A stretch of 64,000 bases of DNA from Planococcus kocurii (GTDB taxonomy: Bacteria > Bacillota > Bacilli > Bacillales_A > Planococcaceae), in the NCBI RefSeq assembly GCF_001465835.2, contig NZ_CP013661.2:2782501-2846500 (forward strand), in the 5' to 3' direction. The notes below the pieces were generated by a model. It was not told the origin of the DNA, searched no databases, and was given only the letters and a program-made list of their open reading frames with translations. A program made the translations under genes and the position numbers. Of the stretch, positions 46,445 to 55,529 are shown one piece after another. Position 1 is the stretch's first letter. Every line of letters starts with the position of its first letter.

Positions 46445-47122
46445 ATGGGGCAATGGAATCGATTTTTAGCACCATATAAACAAGCAGTAGACGAATTAAA
46501 AATTAAATTTAAAGGAATGCGGAGCCAATTTGAAAATGACAACACCAATTCGCCAATCGAATTTGTAACGGGACGTGTCAAACCGTTAGCAAGTATTTAC
46601 GATAAGACTTTAGAAAAAGGGATTGCGTTTGAACCCTCTGAAAAGCTTGCGCATCAATTGCAGGATATCGCGGGTATTCGAATGATGTGTCAGTTTGTAG
46701 GGGATATTGAAACCGTAGTAGCTTTACTAAAACAACGTAAAGACTTGCGAATTGTAGAGGAAAAAGACTATATCTCAAACGAAAAGCAGAGCGGCTATCG
46801 ATCGTACCACGTAATTGTAGAATATCCTGTTCAAACGATTAACGGCGAGGAACTGATTTTAGCAGAGATCCAAATCCGTACGCTGGCTATGAATTTTTGG
46901 GCTTCAATCGAGCATTCCTTGAATTATAAGTACAAAGGCGTTTTTCCAGAAGAAATAAAAAATCGGCTTCAACGAGCAGCAGAAGCCGCGTTCCAACTAG
47001 ACGAGGAGATGTCCCAGATTCGGGATGAAATTCAAGAAGCCCAAGCTTATTTCACCGAGTTTAAGGAATCTCCCGGTACACATTTTTTGAGTGATAGAGA
47101 AGGAGGTCGAGCAGAACGATGA
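46445..47122 (+). CDS. yjbM: Small alarmone synthetase (RelQ/SasB, YjbM)
   Basis: 225 residues, synthetase-only RelA/SpoT domain. [27 protein letters not shown] and [27 protein letters not shown] motifs ([12 protein letters not shown]) hold the catalytic glutamate and nucleotide-binding residues. It makes (p)ppGpp/pGpp without a hydrolase domain. ATG 46445 is 7 bases after AAGGGGG. Overlaps the NAD kinase start by four bases (ATGA). Confidence 0.94.
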   Translation: MGQWNRFLAPYKQAVDELKIKFKGMRSQFENDNTNSPIEFVTGRVKPLASIYDKTLEKGIAFEPSEKLAHQLQDIAGIRMMCQFVGDIETVVALLKQRKDLRIVEEKDYISNEKQSGYRSYHVIVEYPVQTINGEELILAEIQIRTLAMNFWASIEHSLNYKYKGVFPEEIKNRLQRAAEAAFQLDEEMSQIRDEIQEAQAYFTEFKESPGTHFLSDREGGRAER

Positions 47123-47925
47123 AATTTCATATCATATCGAGAACAGACAAATTATCCAATGACTTGATGAGGACCGCAAAAGACTATTTAGAGGATTTTG
47201 GCATGGAATGGAACGAGGAATCGCCAGACGTTGTTTTGTCTATCGGCGGAGATGGGACGTTGCTTCACGCTTTTCACAAATACAGCGAAAAGTTGTCAGA
47301 AGTCGCTTTTGTCGGAATACACACCGGTCATCTTGGCTTTTATGCCGATTGGAAACCGATTGAAATTGAAAAGCTTGTTTTGTCTATCGCGAAAAAAGAA
47401 TATGAAGTAATCGAATATCCTTTACTTGAAGTCAGCATTCATTATCAGAACTTAGACGACCCCGCTGTTTATTTGGCTTTGAACGAGTCGACGGTAAAAT
47501 CTCCTGATGTGACATTGGTAATGGATGTCTTTTTGAATGAAAGTCATTTCGAACGTTTTAGAGGAGATGGGTTGTGCATGTCGACCCCTTCAGGCAGTAC
47601 AGCTTACAACAAAGCATTAGGCGGTGCCATCATCCATCCATCGCTGCAAGCAATGCAATTGACGGAGATGGCATCGATCAATAACCGTGTCTTCCGAACA
47701 GTCGGTTCCCCACTGGTGCTGCCTGGGCATCATAAATGTGCATTGCGCCCTGTTAAGGCCCCTGATTTTATGGTTACCGTCGATCACTTACAACTGCTCC
47801 ACAAAGACGTTAAATCAATCGAGTATAAAGTGGCCAAGGAAAAAGTACGCTTTGCGAGATTCCGTGCATTTCCATTTTGGCAACGTGTCCACGACTCGTT
47901 TATCGACAGTGAGCTTTCAGATTGA
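47119..47925 (+). CDS. nadK: NAD kinase
   Basis: 268 residues. GGDGT at 43-47, the NE/D motif (LNESTVKSP) and the glycine-rich segment [10 protein letters not shown]. It phosphorylates NAD to NADP. ATG 47119 overlaps the yjbM stop, after AAGGAGG. Matches B. subtilis NadF (YjbN) in position. Confidence 0.95.
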   Translation: MKFHIISRTDKLSNDLMRTAKDYLEDFGMEWNEESPDVVLSIGGDGTLLHAFHKYSEKLSEVAFVGIHTGHLGFYADWKPIEIEKLVLSIAKKEYEVIEYPLLEVSIHYQNLDDPAVYLALNESTVKSPDVTLVMDVFLNESHFERFRGDGLCMSTPSGSTAYNKALGGAIIHPSLQAMQLTEMASINNRVFRTVGSPLVLPGHHKCALRPVKAPDFMVTVDHLQLLHKDVKSIEYKVAKEKVRFARFRAFPFWQRVHDSFIDSELSD

Positions 47926-47930
47926 ATGCC

Positions 47931-48806
47931 ATGAAACCTTTTCAATTGACGTATACCGCTGAAAATCCAGGATTGCTCCGAGACGCGCTAGGAGGATGGG
48001 GCATCTCCAAACGGACACTAGCTTCTGTTAAATACGGAGGTGGTCAAATTCTGGTGAATGGTGCAGAAGTAACGGTCAGGCATGCCTTAGAAAAAGGGGA
48101 TGCTGTGACCGTTATTTTTCCGAATGAAGAACATGGCAAAGGCTTAAGCGCAGAAGACGGACCACTGGAAATTGTCTACGAAGATGAAGCGCTGCTAATT
48201 GTGGAAAAGCCGCCTATGCAAAATACGATCCCGTCCCGTGAGCATCCTTTTGGCAGTTTAGCCAATATTGTTGCAAAGCATTTTAATGACCATGGGATTC
48301 CGTCTACTTTGCATATCGCAACTCGACTCGACCGTGACACTTCCGGACTTGTTTGCATCGCAAAAAATCGCCATATTCATCATATGATTTCATTGCAACA
48401 ACAGGAAAAAAAGATGAAGCGGCGATATGAGGCGCTAGTTCATGGACTTTTAGAAAAAGAAAAATTTACGATAACAGCTCCGATTGGTCGAAAAAACGCC
48501 AGCATTATCGAGCGAGAAGTTCGGGAAGACGGTCAATTTGCGGAAACTGAAGTTTGTTTGCTTCAAAAGTTAGCAGGCTATTCGCATGTTTCTTTGCAAT
48601 TAAATACGGGAAGAACCCATCAAATACGCGTTCATTTAGCGCATATTGGTCATCCCTTAGTTGGAGATGATTTGTATGGTGGCAAGAGAAATCTCATAAA
48701 GCGCCAAGCACTGCATTGTACAGAGTTGGAATTGATCCATCCAGTTACAGACGAAAGGCTGTTCTTCCATTCGTCATTAAATGGGGACATGCAGTCGTTG
48801 ATTTAA
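47931..48806 (+). CDS. yjbO: RluD-family 23S rRNA pseudouridine synthase (YjbO)
   Basis: 291 residues. S4-like N-terminal domain, catalytic motif TRLDRDTSGLVCIAKN with the active aspartate, then the LNTGRTHQIRVHLA region. Position matches YjbO. ATG 47931 lacks a strong ribosome site and lies 5 bases after the nadK stop, so translation is probably coupled; TTG 47922 is possible. It converges with prpE with a 4-base stop overlap. Confidence 0.9.
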   Translation: MKPFQLTYTAENPGLLRDALGGWGISKRTLASVKYGGGQILVNGAEVTVRHALEKGDAVTVIFPNEEHGKGLSAEDGPLEIVYEDEALLIVEKPPMQNTIPSREHPFGSLANIVAKHFNDHGIPSTLHIATRLDRDTSGLVCIAKNRHIHHMISLQQQEKKMKRRYEALVHGLLEKEKFTITAPIGRKNASIIEREVREDGQFAETEVCLLQKLAGYSHVSLQLNTGRTHQIRVHLAHIGHPLVGDDLYGGKRNLIKRQALHCTELELIHPVTDERLFFHSSLNGDMQSLI

Positions 48807-49540
48807 GTGTAACGATAAAAGCGGTCTGGTTGATAAGGCTGTTCGGAAGAGACGGATACGATTTCTTTTTCAGGAAAACGGAAGGCTGTTAACGAACCCC
48901 CAAAAACACAGCCGGTATCAATATTGACGGTGTTGTTGATAAAATAAGGTTCTCTCGTCGGCGTATGACCATAAACGACCCATTTAGGACCTTTATAGGA
49001 TTTGGCCCAGTCGCGGCGAACAGGGCGACCATCAGCGTGAAACTTTCCCGTAATATCGCCGTATAGTACAAAGACCGCGATGCCTCTACTCAGCGGCTTT
49101 CCAACCATTTCAGCCTTTAGTCCGGCGTGAGCAACGATTAAATCATGATCAAGTTGTTGGTAATGAGGCAACTGTTCATAAAACTCAAGATAGCGTTTGC
49201 GAAATTGCTGTTGTTCTTGTGGAGGCAGCATTTTCCATTCGGCCACGGTCATTTCTAAGCCGTGAGCAAGCTGGACATCATGTCCTTTGAAAAAGCGGAA
49301 AAGTTTATTGCAATGATTGCCAGGGGAATAGTAAAGAATACCCTCGTCCTGTAAGGCGAATAATAAACGTAGAACTTCAAGTGATTCAGGACCGCGGTCC
49401 GTGGCATCTCCAACAAAAGCGAGTTGCCTGTTTTCAGGATGAATAAAGACATCTCGCTGTTTTTCGTACCCTAATCGATCAATGAGCTTTAGTAGCTCCT
49501 GGTAGCAGCCATGAATGTCACCAATTACATCAAATTTCAT
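48803..49540 (-). CDS. prpE: Bis(5'-nucleosyl)-tetraphosphatase PrpE (YjbP)
   Basis: 245 residues, metallophosphatase. The three motifs GDIHG, GDATDRGP and GNHC are present, and a late histidine in VVYGHTPT. PrpE cleaves Ap4A symmetrically and has been assigned protein phosphatase activity. ATG 49540 follows AGAGGTG; the GTG at 49549 is part of it. The stop codon overlaps that of yjbO on the other strand. Confidence 0.92.
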   Translation of the reverse strand: MKFDVIGDIHGCYQELLKLIDRLGYEKQRDVFIHPENRQLAFVGDATDRGPESLEVLRLLFALQDEGILYYSPGNHCNKLFRFFKGHDVQLAHGLEMTVAEWKMLPPQEQQQFRKRYLEFYEQLPHYQQLDHDLIVAHAGLKAEMVGKPLSRGIAVFVLYGDITGKFHADGRPVRRDWAKSYKGPKWVVYGHTPTREPYFINNTVNIDTGCVFGGSLTAFRFPEKEIVSVSSEQPYQPDRFYRYT

Positions 49541-49639
49541 CGAACACACCTCTTTTTAAAAATTTACTATACATATGAGTGGTACAGCGTATAGACTACT
49601 ATAGCAAGCATAGAAGATCTTCGAAAGGAGGGAGTATAC

Positions 49640-51010
49640 ATGATGGAAGAAAAAGTAGTACGCGATGAAGAATTAAACGAAGCATTGTTCACTGAATTAC
49701 TTATACGCGGAGATGTTAAAGAATTCCGTGATGAGTTTTTATCCCACCATCCATACGACCAAGCAAGTTTTTACGAGAAGGCGGATTCGGGGACAAGGCA
49801 ATTGCTGTATCAGTATCTCTCTCCTAAAGAGATGGCGGATTTGTTTGAAGCGATTGAATTAGATGATGATGATTACGAAGATCTATTTCTCGAGATGGAT
49901 GCTCGTTATGCTTCTGATTTGTTGTCCTATATGTACACAGATGACGCGGTAGATATCTTAAATGAATTAAATAAAGAGCAGGTCGCCACTTATTTAACAA
50001 TCATGGATAAAGAATCGGCGCAGCAAATTAAAGATCTACTGCATTACGAAGAGTATACGGCAGGTTCCATTATGACGACAGAATTTGTGGCTGTACCGAA
50101 AAATTCGACAGTACGTTCTGCGATGAATATTCTTCGTAATGCAGCACCTAATGCTGAAACCATCTATTATGTATTTGTCGTTGATGATGACAAGAAGCTG
50201 TCAGGCATTGTCACGTTAAGGGATTTGATTCTTGCAGAAGAAGATACCCTGATTAGTGCTATTATGAACGAACGAGTGGTCAGTGTTTCGGTTAGCGAAG
50301 ACCAAGAAGAAGTAGCGCGAATGATTAAGGATTATGACTTCCTGGCATTGCCGGTAGTCGATTTTCAACAGCATTTGCTAGGCATTATTACCGTCGACGA
50401 TATTATTGATGTATTAGAAGAGGAAGCTTCAGACGATTATTCGAAACTCGCAGCTGTATCAGATATGGACACGTTTGACAAAAGTTCGTTGACTGCCGCT
50501 AAAAAACGGTTGCCTTGGCTGATTTTGTTAACATTTTTAGGTATGCTGACGGCCAATTTGATGGGTATGTTTGAAGCAACGCTGGACCAAGTGGCGTTAT
50601 TAGCTGTTTTTATCCCACTTATTGCGGGTATGGCTGGTAACAGTGGCACACAAGCACTAGCTGTAGCAGTTCGAGGAATTGCGACAGGAGACATTGAAGA
50701 AGAAAGTAAAATGAAACTGTTATTTCGCGAAGCAGGTACGGGACTCATTACGGGCATTGTGTGCGGAGTCGTCGTTGTTGGCTTGGTTTACTTCTGGAAA
50801 GGTGAATTGTTAATCGGCATGCTCGTCGGAACTGCTGTTATGAGTTCTATTTTTGTCGCCACGTTAGCCGGTTCCTTTATCCCGTTATTAATTCATCGGA
50901 TGAAGATTGATCCAGCTGTAGCATCAGGTCCTTTTATCACAACGTTAAACGATATTATTTCGATTTTAATTTATTTAGGCTTAGCTACAACTTTTTTGAG
51001 CCGCCTCTAG
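49640..51010 (+). CDS. mgtE: Magnesium transporter MgtE
   Basis: 456 residues. N-terminal helical domain (to about 130), two CBS domains (about 135-255), linker helix and five transmembrane segments (about 285-455), with the GNSGTQALAVAVRGIATG motif in the pore. Mg2+ channel gated by cytoplasmic Mg2+ through the N and CBS domains. ATG 49640 follows AAAGGAGGG. Only 99 bases separate it from prpE, so no M-box riboswitch is present. Confidence 0.95.
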   Translation: MMEEKVVRDEELNEALFTELLIRGDVKEFRDEFLSHHPYDQASFYEKADSGTRQLLYQYLSPKEMADLFEAIELDDDDYEDLFLEMDARYASDLLSYMYTDDAVDILNELNKEQVATYLTIMDKESAQQIKDLLHYEEYTAGSIMTTEFVAVPKNSTVRSAMNILRNAAPNAETIYYVFVVDDDKKLSGIVTLRDLILAEEDTLISAIMNERVVSVSVSEDQEEVARMIKDYDFLALPVVDFQQHLLGIITVDDIIDVLEEEASDDYSKLAAVSDMDTFDKSSLTAAKKRLPWLILLTFLGMLTANLMGMFEATLDQVALLAVFIPLIAGMAGNSGTQALAVAVRGIATGDIEEESKMKLLFREAGTGLITGIVCGVVVVGLVYFWKGELLIGMLVGTAVMSSIFVATLAGSFIPLLIHRMKIDPAVASGPFITTLNDIISILIYLGLATTFLSRL

Positions 51011-51038
51011 AAAAGTGCAAATTGCACTTTTCTTTTTT
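51011..51038 (+). terminator. Terminator after mgtE, containing the fabI -35
   Basis: Stem AAAAGTGCA / TGCACTTTT with a small loop and a TCTTTTTT end. The right arm includes TTGCAC, the likely fabI -35. Confidence 0.82.
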
Positions 51039-51067
51039 GTGATGTATTATTAGTACCAGGTAATAAT
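51022..51067 (+). promoter_or_regulatory. fabI promoter with FapR operator
   Basis: TTGCAC (51022-51027), 17 bases, TATTAT (51045-51050). ATTAGTACCAGGTAATAAT (51049-51067) is a near-consensus FapR dyad overlapping the -10 and start site, like that at fabH. Confidence 0.85.
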
Positions 51068-51089
51068 AATCGACGCAGGAGGAATGGAC

Positions 51090-51860
51090 ATGTCAATATC
51101 ATTACAAGGAAAGACTTTTGTCATTATGGGAGTAGCCAACAAGCGGAGCATTGCTTGGGGGATTGCACGTTCGTTAGATCAATCTGGAGCCAATCTAATT
51201 TTTACTTATGCAGGTGAACGTTTTGAAAAATCAGTACGGGATTTAGTCGCAACGTTGGATGGGAACCATGAATTGATTTTGCCATGCGATGTGACCAATG
51301 ATGAAGCTGTTGCGACTTGTTTCACGACAATTAAAGAACAAGTTGGCACAATTCACGGATTAGCGCATTGTATCGCTTTTGCAAAAGGCGAAGAATTAGC
51401 AGGCGATTTTTCAGATACGTCGCGAGATGGCTTCTTGTTAGCACATAATATTAGCGCGTACTCGTTAACAAATATCGCGAAAAATGCAAAACCATTGATG
51501 GCTGAAGGCGGTAGTATCGTTGCACTAACTTATATCGGTGGCGAACGTGTAATGCCTAACTATAACGTCATGGGTGTCGCGAAAGCTTCTCTTGAAATGT
51601 CCGTGCGTTATTTAGCAGCAGACCTTGGCAAACACAATATTCGTGTGAATGCGATTTCTTCAGGTCCAATTCGTACGCTTTCTTCAAAAGGAGTCAGTGA
51701 TTTCAACTCGATTTTGCACGAAATTGAAGAAAAAGCGCCATTACGTCGTAATACGACACCTGAAGAAGTGGGCGATACAGCGGCATTCCTTTTCAGTGAT
51801 ATGTCACGCGGAATTACAGGAGAAACTATTCATGTAGACAGCGGGTTCCATATTTTATAA
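51090..51860 (+). CDS. fabI: Enoyl-ACP reductase (NADH), FabI
   Basis: 256 residues, SDR family. GVANKRSIAWGIA binds the cofactor, YNVMGVAKASLE contains the catalytic tyrosine and lysine, and AISSGPIRTLSSKG is typical of FabI. It does the last reduction of the fatty acid elongation cycle and works with FabF. ATG 51090 follows AGGAGG with 7 bases; ATG 51084 is too close. Confidence 0.96.
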   Translation: MSISLQGKTFVIMGVANKRSIAWGIARSLDQSGANLIFTYAGERFEKSVRDLVATLDGNHELILPCDVTNDEAVATCFTTIKEQVGTIHGLAHCIAFAKGEELAGDFSDTSRDGFLLAHNISAYSLTNIAKNAKPLMAEGGSIVALTYIGGERVMPNYNVMGVAKASLEMSVRYLAADLGKHNIRVNAISSGPIRTLSSKGVSDFNSILHEIEEKAPLRRNTTPEEVGDTAAFLFSDMSRGITGETIHVDSGFHIL

Positions 51861-51865
51861 GCAGC

Positions 51866-51906
51866 AAAAAAACAGATCAGCCGATTTACCGGTGGATCTG
51901 TTTTTA
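51866..51906. terminator. Terminator between fabI and yjcF
   Basis: AAAAACAGATC / GATCTGTTTTT stem with an internal short GCC/GGT pairing. Likely used by both convergent genes. Confidence 0.85.
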
Positions 51907-51912
51907 TTATTC

Positions 51913-52341
51913 TTAGTTTAATGATTTTTCCATCGTTTTATGGGGAATATCTGCGTCCATAAATTCGTCTGATGTAATTTCATAGCCAAGCTTTTCATAA
52001 AAGGCAAGCGCATGAGTTTGTGCATTCAATTTAAGTCTGAAAATGCCATTTGTCTGAGCATAATCTTCCATTTCGTTCATCATCATGACGCCAATGTGCT
52101 GACCGCGATACTCGGAAAGTACGCATACGCGTTCAACTTTGCCAAGACCGGTTTCAACTTCACGGATACGCCCAGCAGCAATTGGCTGTTCAAGTTGATA
52201 CGCGATAAAGTGAATGGCGCCATCGTCATGTTCATCCATTTCGATATGAAGGGGCACCTTTTGTTCTTCTACAAAAACTTTTCTGCGAATATCAAAAGCT
52301 TGTTCTTTTTCCATTTGGTTTTCAGCCATTTTAACTTTCAA
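51913..52341 (-). CDS. yjcF: GNAT family N-acetyltransferase (YjcF-like)
   Basis: 142 residues. FDIRRKVFVEEQKVP at the start, the acetyl-CoA loop VLSEYRGQHIGVMMM and a C-terminal LNAQTHALAFYEKLGYE are typical of the YjcF/ElaA-like GNAT group. Substrate unknown. TTG 52341 gives the family-like MKVKMAEN start; a GTG at 52344 is also possible. It directly follows yjcG in the leftward yjcH-yjcG-yjcF set. Confidence 0.88.
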   Translation of the reverse strand: MKVKMAENQMEKEQAFDIRRKVFVEEQKVPLHIEMDEHDDGAIHFIAYQLEQPIAAGRIREVETGLGKVERVCVLSEYRGQHIGVMMMNEMEDYAQTNGIFRLKLNAQTHALAFYEKLGYEITSDEFMDADIPHKTMEKSLN

Positions 52342-52344
52342 CAC

Positions 52345-52863
52345 TTATTGATCATCTCCAGTTAAACGGAATGTCTCATAAACCGTCCACGATCCATCTT
52401 CTAATTGATAAAGCAGATGCACCCGGTCAATGATTTCTTCGTGATCAATGCCGGCCATTTTTAACTGACCGTAGACATCGGCATGTTCTGTATCAGACAA
52501 TTTTTGCCCGATTGTGATATGCGGTATGAAAGAGTGTTTGGACGTGCCACCAAAGAAATCAGAATTTAAATCCTCATGTAGCCCTTTGATTTCAGCAGTC
52601 GGTTCTACTTTGAAATACAAAGTAGTGTTAACCGGAGAAAATGTGCTAACACGCGTAGCATGCAATTTAAATGGTTTATGGCGACTTGCAATATTCCGCA
52701 TTTCTGCTGCCATTTCCTTAATCTGTGATGCATCCACCTCAAATGGATCTTTTAATGTCATGTGAGGAGTGATTAACTCATAATGCGGATCATATCTTTT
52801 CCGGTACGAATTGGCAATATCCTGTAATTTTTTTGAAGGAAAAGCTGCGACTCCATATTTCAT
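52345..52863 (-). CDS. yjcG: 2H phosphoesterase superfamily protein (YjcG)
   Basis: 172 residues; B. subtilis YjcG has 171. Two HxT motifs, PHMTLKDPF and PHITIGQ, mark the 2'-5' RNA ligase/cyclic phosphodiesterase fold. The RNA or nucleotide substrate is unknown. ATG 52863 follows AGGAGG. Ends one base before yjcF starts in the leftward operon. Confidence 0.92.
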   Translation of the reverse strand: MKYGVAAFPSKKLQDIANSYRKRYDPHYELITPHMTLKDPFEVDASQIKEMAAEMRNIASRHKPFKLHATRVSTFSPVNTTLYFKVEPTAEIKGLHEDLNSDFFGGTSKHSFIPHITIGQKLSDTEHADVYGQLKMAGIDHEEIIDRVHLLYQLEDGSWTVYETFRLTGDDQ

Positions 52864-52937
52864 CCTAATGACCTCCTTGTCTGTAATAACCATCTTATAA
52901 GTATGTTGCTCATGCTACTTTGGAGCATCATCAGCCT

Positions 52938-53660
52938 CTACATGCCGAAGTTCTGAATAAGTGCACGTCTTAAATCGGGCTGCCAATGCTTCCAAGTGTG
53001 GTCTCCTTCAAATTCTTCATAAAAGACCGAAAACCCTTTATTTTTCATTAAATTATTTAATTTTCGATTTGGTTCGAGAAAATCAGCAGTTTCTCCTGAT
53101 CCTAATTTTACGGCTGTTTCTTCTTTTCCAATTACATGATAAACGGTAAACGAGTTTGCTGATTTAAAAGCTTCCACGGCCGTTAAGAGGTTTTCGCCAA
53201 CTTTCGGTGACTGAAGAATTACGCGCCCAAAAATATTTGGGTATTTTAAAGCTGCCATTAGGGACACAGTCGCGGCTAACGAGTCACCAATCAAAGCGCG
53301 TCCCATACCCACTTGGTAAGTTGGGTACTTAGCATCTAAAAACGGTACCAGTTCGTGTGCTAAAAAGCGCAGGTAAGCGCCATGTTGCTCGCCAGTCGGC
53401 TCGTATTTTTTATTGCGATCAGCTACGCTTTTATACGGAACACCGACCACAATAATATTTTCTATTTCTCGATTTTCCAATAATTCATCCACAACTCGCG
53501 GAATTCTCCCCAGCTGAAAATAATCTTTGCCGTCAGAAGCAATAACGAGTGTGTATTTATACAAAGGTGAAAAATTGGAAGGGAGATAGACAAGCAGTTG
53601 CATATCTTCTTGAAGCTCTTTGCTGTAGATCGATAAATCTTCTACCTTTCCAGTAGTCAT
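52938..53660 (-). CDS. yjcH: Esterase family protein (YjcH)
   Basis: 240 residues, the same as B. subtilis YjcH. Alpha/beta hydrolase of the esterase D type: serine in IGDSLAATVS, aspartate/glutamate near the end, and histidine in GDHTWKHW. ATG 53660 follows AAAGGAGG; the longer reading to 53714 lies upstream of it. First gene of the leftward yjcHGF set. Substrate unknown. Confidence 0.87.
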   Translation of the reverse strand: MTTGKVEDLSIYSKELQEDMQLLVYLPSNFSPLYKYTLVIASDGKDYFQLGRIPRVVDELLENREIENIIVVGVPYKSVADRNKKYEPTGEQHGAYLRFLAHELVPFLDAKYPTYQVGMGRALIGDSLAATVSLMAALKYPNIFGRVILQSPKVGENLLTAVEAFKSANSFTVYHVIGKEETAVKLGSGETADFLEPNRKLNNLMKNKGFSVFYEEFEGDHTWKHWQPDLRRALIQNFGM

Positions 53661-53764
53661 GTCTATGCCTCCTTTAGGGTTTTGTAAGAAAATTGTACCA
53701 CATTGCATAGACAAGGTATAATGGAAAGGAACATGAATAAGTTAAGATGAGAGGGGTTTTGGAT

Positions 53765-54349
53765 ATGGATGGCAGAAGATTCCGGGTTCACTCAGATGAT
53801 GTGACAAAAGCTACTCATGAAGCATTAGAACGTAGAGGCGTTACAAATGAAGATATAGCCAAAATAGTTCTGGATATGCAATTGCCTTTTAACGAAGGAC
53901 TTAAAATCGAACATTGTATGGAGTCCGTTGAAAGTGTTTTACGTAAACGTGAAATGCAGCATGCCTTACTTGTGGGAATTGAGTTAGATGAACTTGCTGA
54001 ACAAGGTAAACTATCCCGCCCACTTCAACAAATTGTAGGTTCGGATGAAGGTCTTTTTGGCGTTGATGAAATGATTGGACTCGGTGCAGTGTTAACGTAT
54101 GGCAGTATCGCAGTAACGACATTCGGTCATTTGGACAAAAATAAAACAGGCATTATCCATGAGTTGGATACTAAATACGGTGGACAGGTTCATACTTTTT
54201 TGGATGATTTAGTCGCTAGTGTTGCTGCATGCGCATCAGCGCGTATCGCTCACCGCACGCGTGATTTGGAAGAACAAGGTAAGACTTTTGAAGATTTGGC
54301 TCCGGAAGACACAGCCCCTGAAACGTATGTAGAAGGTGCAGAGACGTAA
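53765..54349 (+). CDS. Phosphatidylglycerophosphatase A family protein (YutG-like)
   Basis: 194 residues. ALLVGIELDELAEQGKL, IVGSDEGLFGVDEMIGLGAV and HTFLDDLVASVAACASARIAH match the PgpA family as found in YutG of Bacillus, which lacks the long hydrophobic character of the E. coli enzyme. Family role is phosphatidylglycerol phosphate dephosphorylation, which remains unproven for YutG. ATG 53765 follows GAGAGGGG. Promoter TTGTAC (53693-53698), 18 bases, TATAAT (53717-53722). Confidence 0.82.
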   Translation: MDGRRFRVHSDDVTKATHEALERRGVTNEDIAKIVLDMQLPFNEGLKIEHCMESVESVLRKREMQHALLVGIELDELAEQGKLSRPLQQIVGSDEGLFGVDEMIGLGAVLTYGSIAVTTFGHLDKNKTGIIHELDTKYGGQVHTFLDDLVASVAACASARIAHRTRDLEEQGKTFEDLAPEDTAPETYVEGAET

Positions 54350-54474
54350 ACGAGTATTCTAAATGTTCTTTATGTAAGCGGTTGTATTTTTCGAAATGCA
54401 TTGAATCTAGTAAGAAAGACATGCTATTATGAATAAGAACGTCAAAAATTAGTTTAGAAAAGGGAGGTCACTTT

Positions 54475-55455
54475 ATGTTGAAAAAGAAATTTGGTTTATT
54501 CGCTGTAGTTACTCTTGCAGGATCTGTGTTTTTAGCAGGTTGTGGAGATGACAAGGCTACTGAAGGTGGAGGCGGAGAAGAAGCTTCTAAAGATCCAGAA
54601 TTCCTTAGTATTCTGACAGGTGGAACAACAGGTACGTATTATCCACTTGGTGGCGCAATGGCATCCATTATTGAAACAGAGACAGGTTTAGATACAACTG
54701 CCGAAGTTTCACAGGCATCTGCTGCAAACATGACGGCATTGGCTGATGGAGATGCACAAATCGCATTTGTTCAAACAGATACGGCATTTTACGCTGCTGA
54801 AGGATCGAATATGTTCGAAGGCGAAGTGATTGATACGGTTTCTGCTATTGGGGCACTTTACCCAGAAACAATTCAATTAGTTACAACTTCAAGTTCAGGT
54901 ATCGCTTCATTTGACGATTTAGCTGGGAAGAAAATTTCAGTTGGTGCACCTGGCTCTGGGACTTATATTAACGCTGAACAATTATTAGAAATCCATGGCA
55001 TGACAATGGACGATATTGATGCACAGAATCTTGACTTTGGCGAATCACAAGAAAGCTTGCAGTCAGGTCAAATTGACGCAGCATTCATCACTGCTGGGAC
55101 ACCAACAGGCGCAGTTGAAAGCTTAGGCGCAACTTCTGACGTAGTAATCATTCCTGTAGAAAAGGATAAAGCCGATGAATTGATCGAGAAATATCCTTAC
55201 TATGCGCACGACGTTGTACCATCTGGTATTTACGGATTGACTGAAGAGGTTCCAACGGTTTCTGTTTTAGCGATGTTAGTCGTGCAGAATGACCTTTCAG
55301 AAGATCTTGTTTACAATATCACAAAAGCAATTTACGAAAACACAGATAAAATCCAGCATGCAAAAGCTGAATTGATCAAAGCTGAAACAGGCCTTGACGG
55401 AATTGGAATCGATATCCATCCAGGTGCACAAAAATATTTCGACGAAGTAAATTAA
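54475..55455 (+). CDS. TAXI family TRAP transporter solute-binding lipoprotein
   Basis: 326 residues. Lipobox FLAGC, then the TAXI hallmark ILTGGTTGTYYPLGGAMA and later SVGAPGSGT. It binds a carboxylate-type solute and delivers it to the TRAP permease encoded downstream. ATG 54475 follows AAAAGGGAGGTCA. Promoter TTGAAT (54401-54406), 18 bases, TATTAT (54425-54430). First gene of a three-gene operon. A GNRA-tetraloop hairpin follows. Confidence 0.93.
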   Translation: MLKKKFGLFAVVTLAGSVFLAGCGDDKATEGGGGEEASKDPEFLSILTGGTTGTYYPLGGAMASIIETETGLDTTAEVSQASAANMTALADGDAQIAFVQTDTAFYAAEGSNMFEGEVIDTVSAIGALYPETIQLVTTSSSGIASFDDLAGKKISVGAPGSGTYINAEQLLEIHGMTMDDIDAQNLDFGESQESLQSGQIDAAFITAGTPTGAVESLGATSDVVIIPVEKDKADELIEKYPYYAHDVVPSGIYGLTEEVPTVSVLAMLVVQNDLSEDLVYNITKAIYENTDKIQHAKAELIKAETGLDGIGIDIHPGAQKYFDEVN

Positions 55456-55469
55456 TTGAATGAGCGATT

Positions 55470-55502
55470 AACTGACGGTAAAGCGCAAGCTTGCCGTCAG
55501 TT
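55470..55502 (+). terminator. Hairpin between the TAXI gene and the DUF1850 gene (attenuator or stabiliser)
   Basis: AACTGACGG / CCGTCAGTT outer stem and AAGC-GCAA-GCTT inner stem with a GNRA loop. The T-run after it is weak (TTATTTGTTT), so it more likely limits read-through or protects the upstream mRNA. Confidence 0.6.
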
Positions 55503-55529
55503 ATTTGTTTACATAGGGGAGAACAGATT

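Noticed and set aside
49541..49639. M-box (Mg2+) riboswitch before mgtE
   Set aside because: Only about 99 bases lie between prpE and mgtE and no M-box sequence is seen.
54373..54386. cre site upstream of the TAXI gene
   Set aside because: TGTAAGCGGTTGTA misses two of the conserved cre positions in the right half; could be chance.
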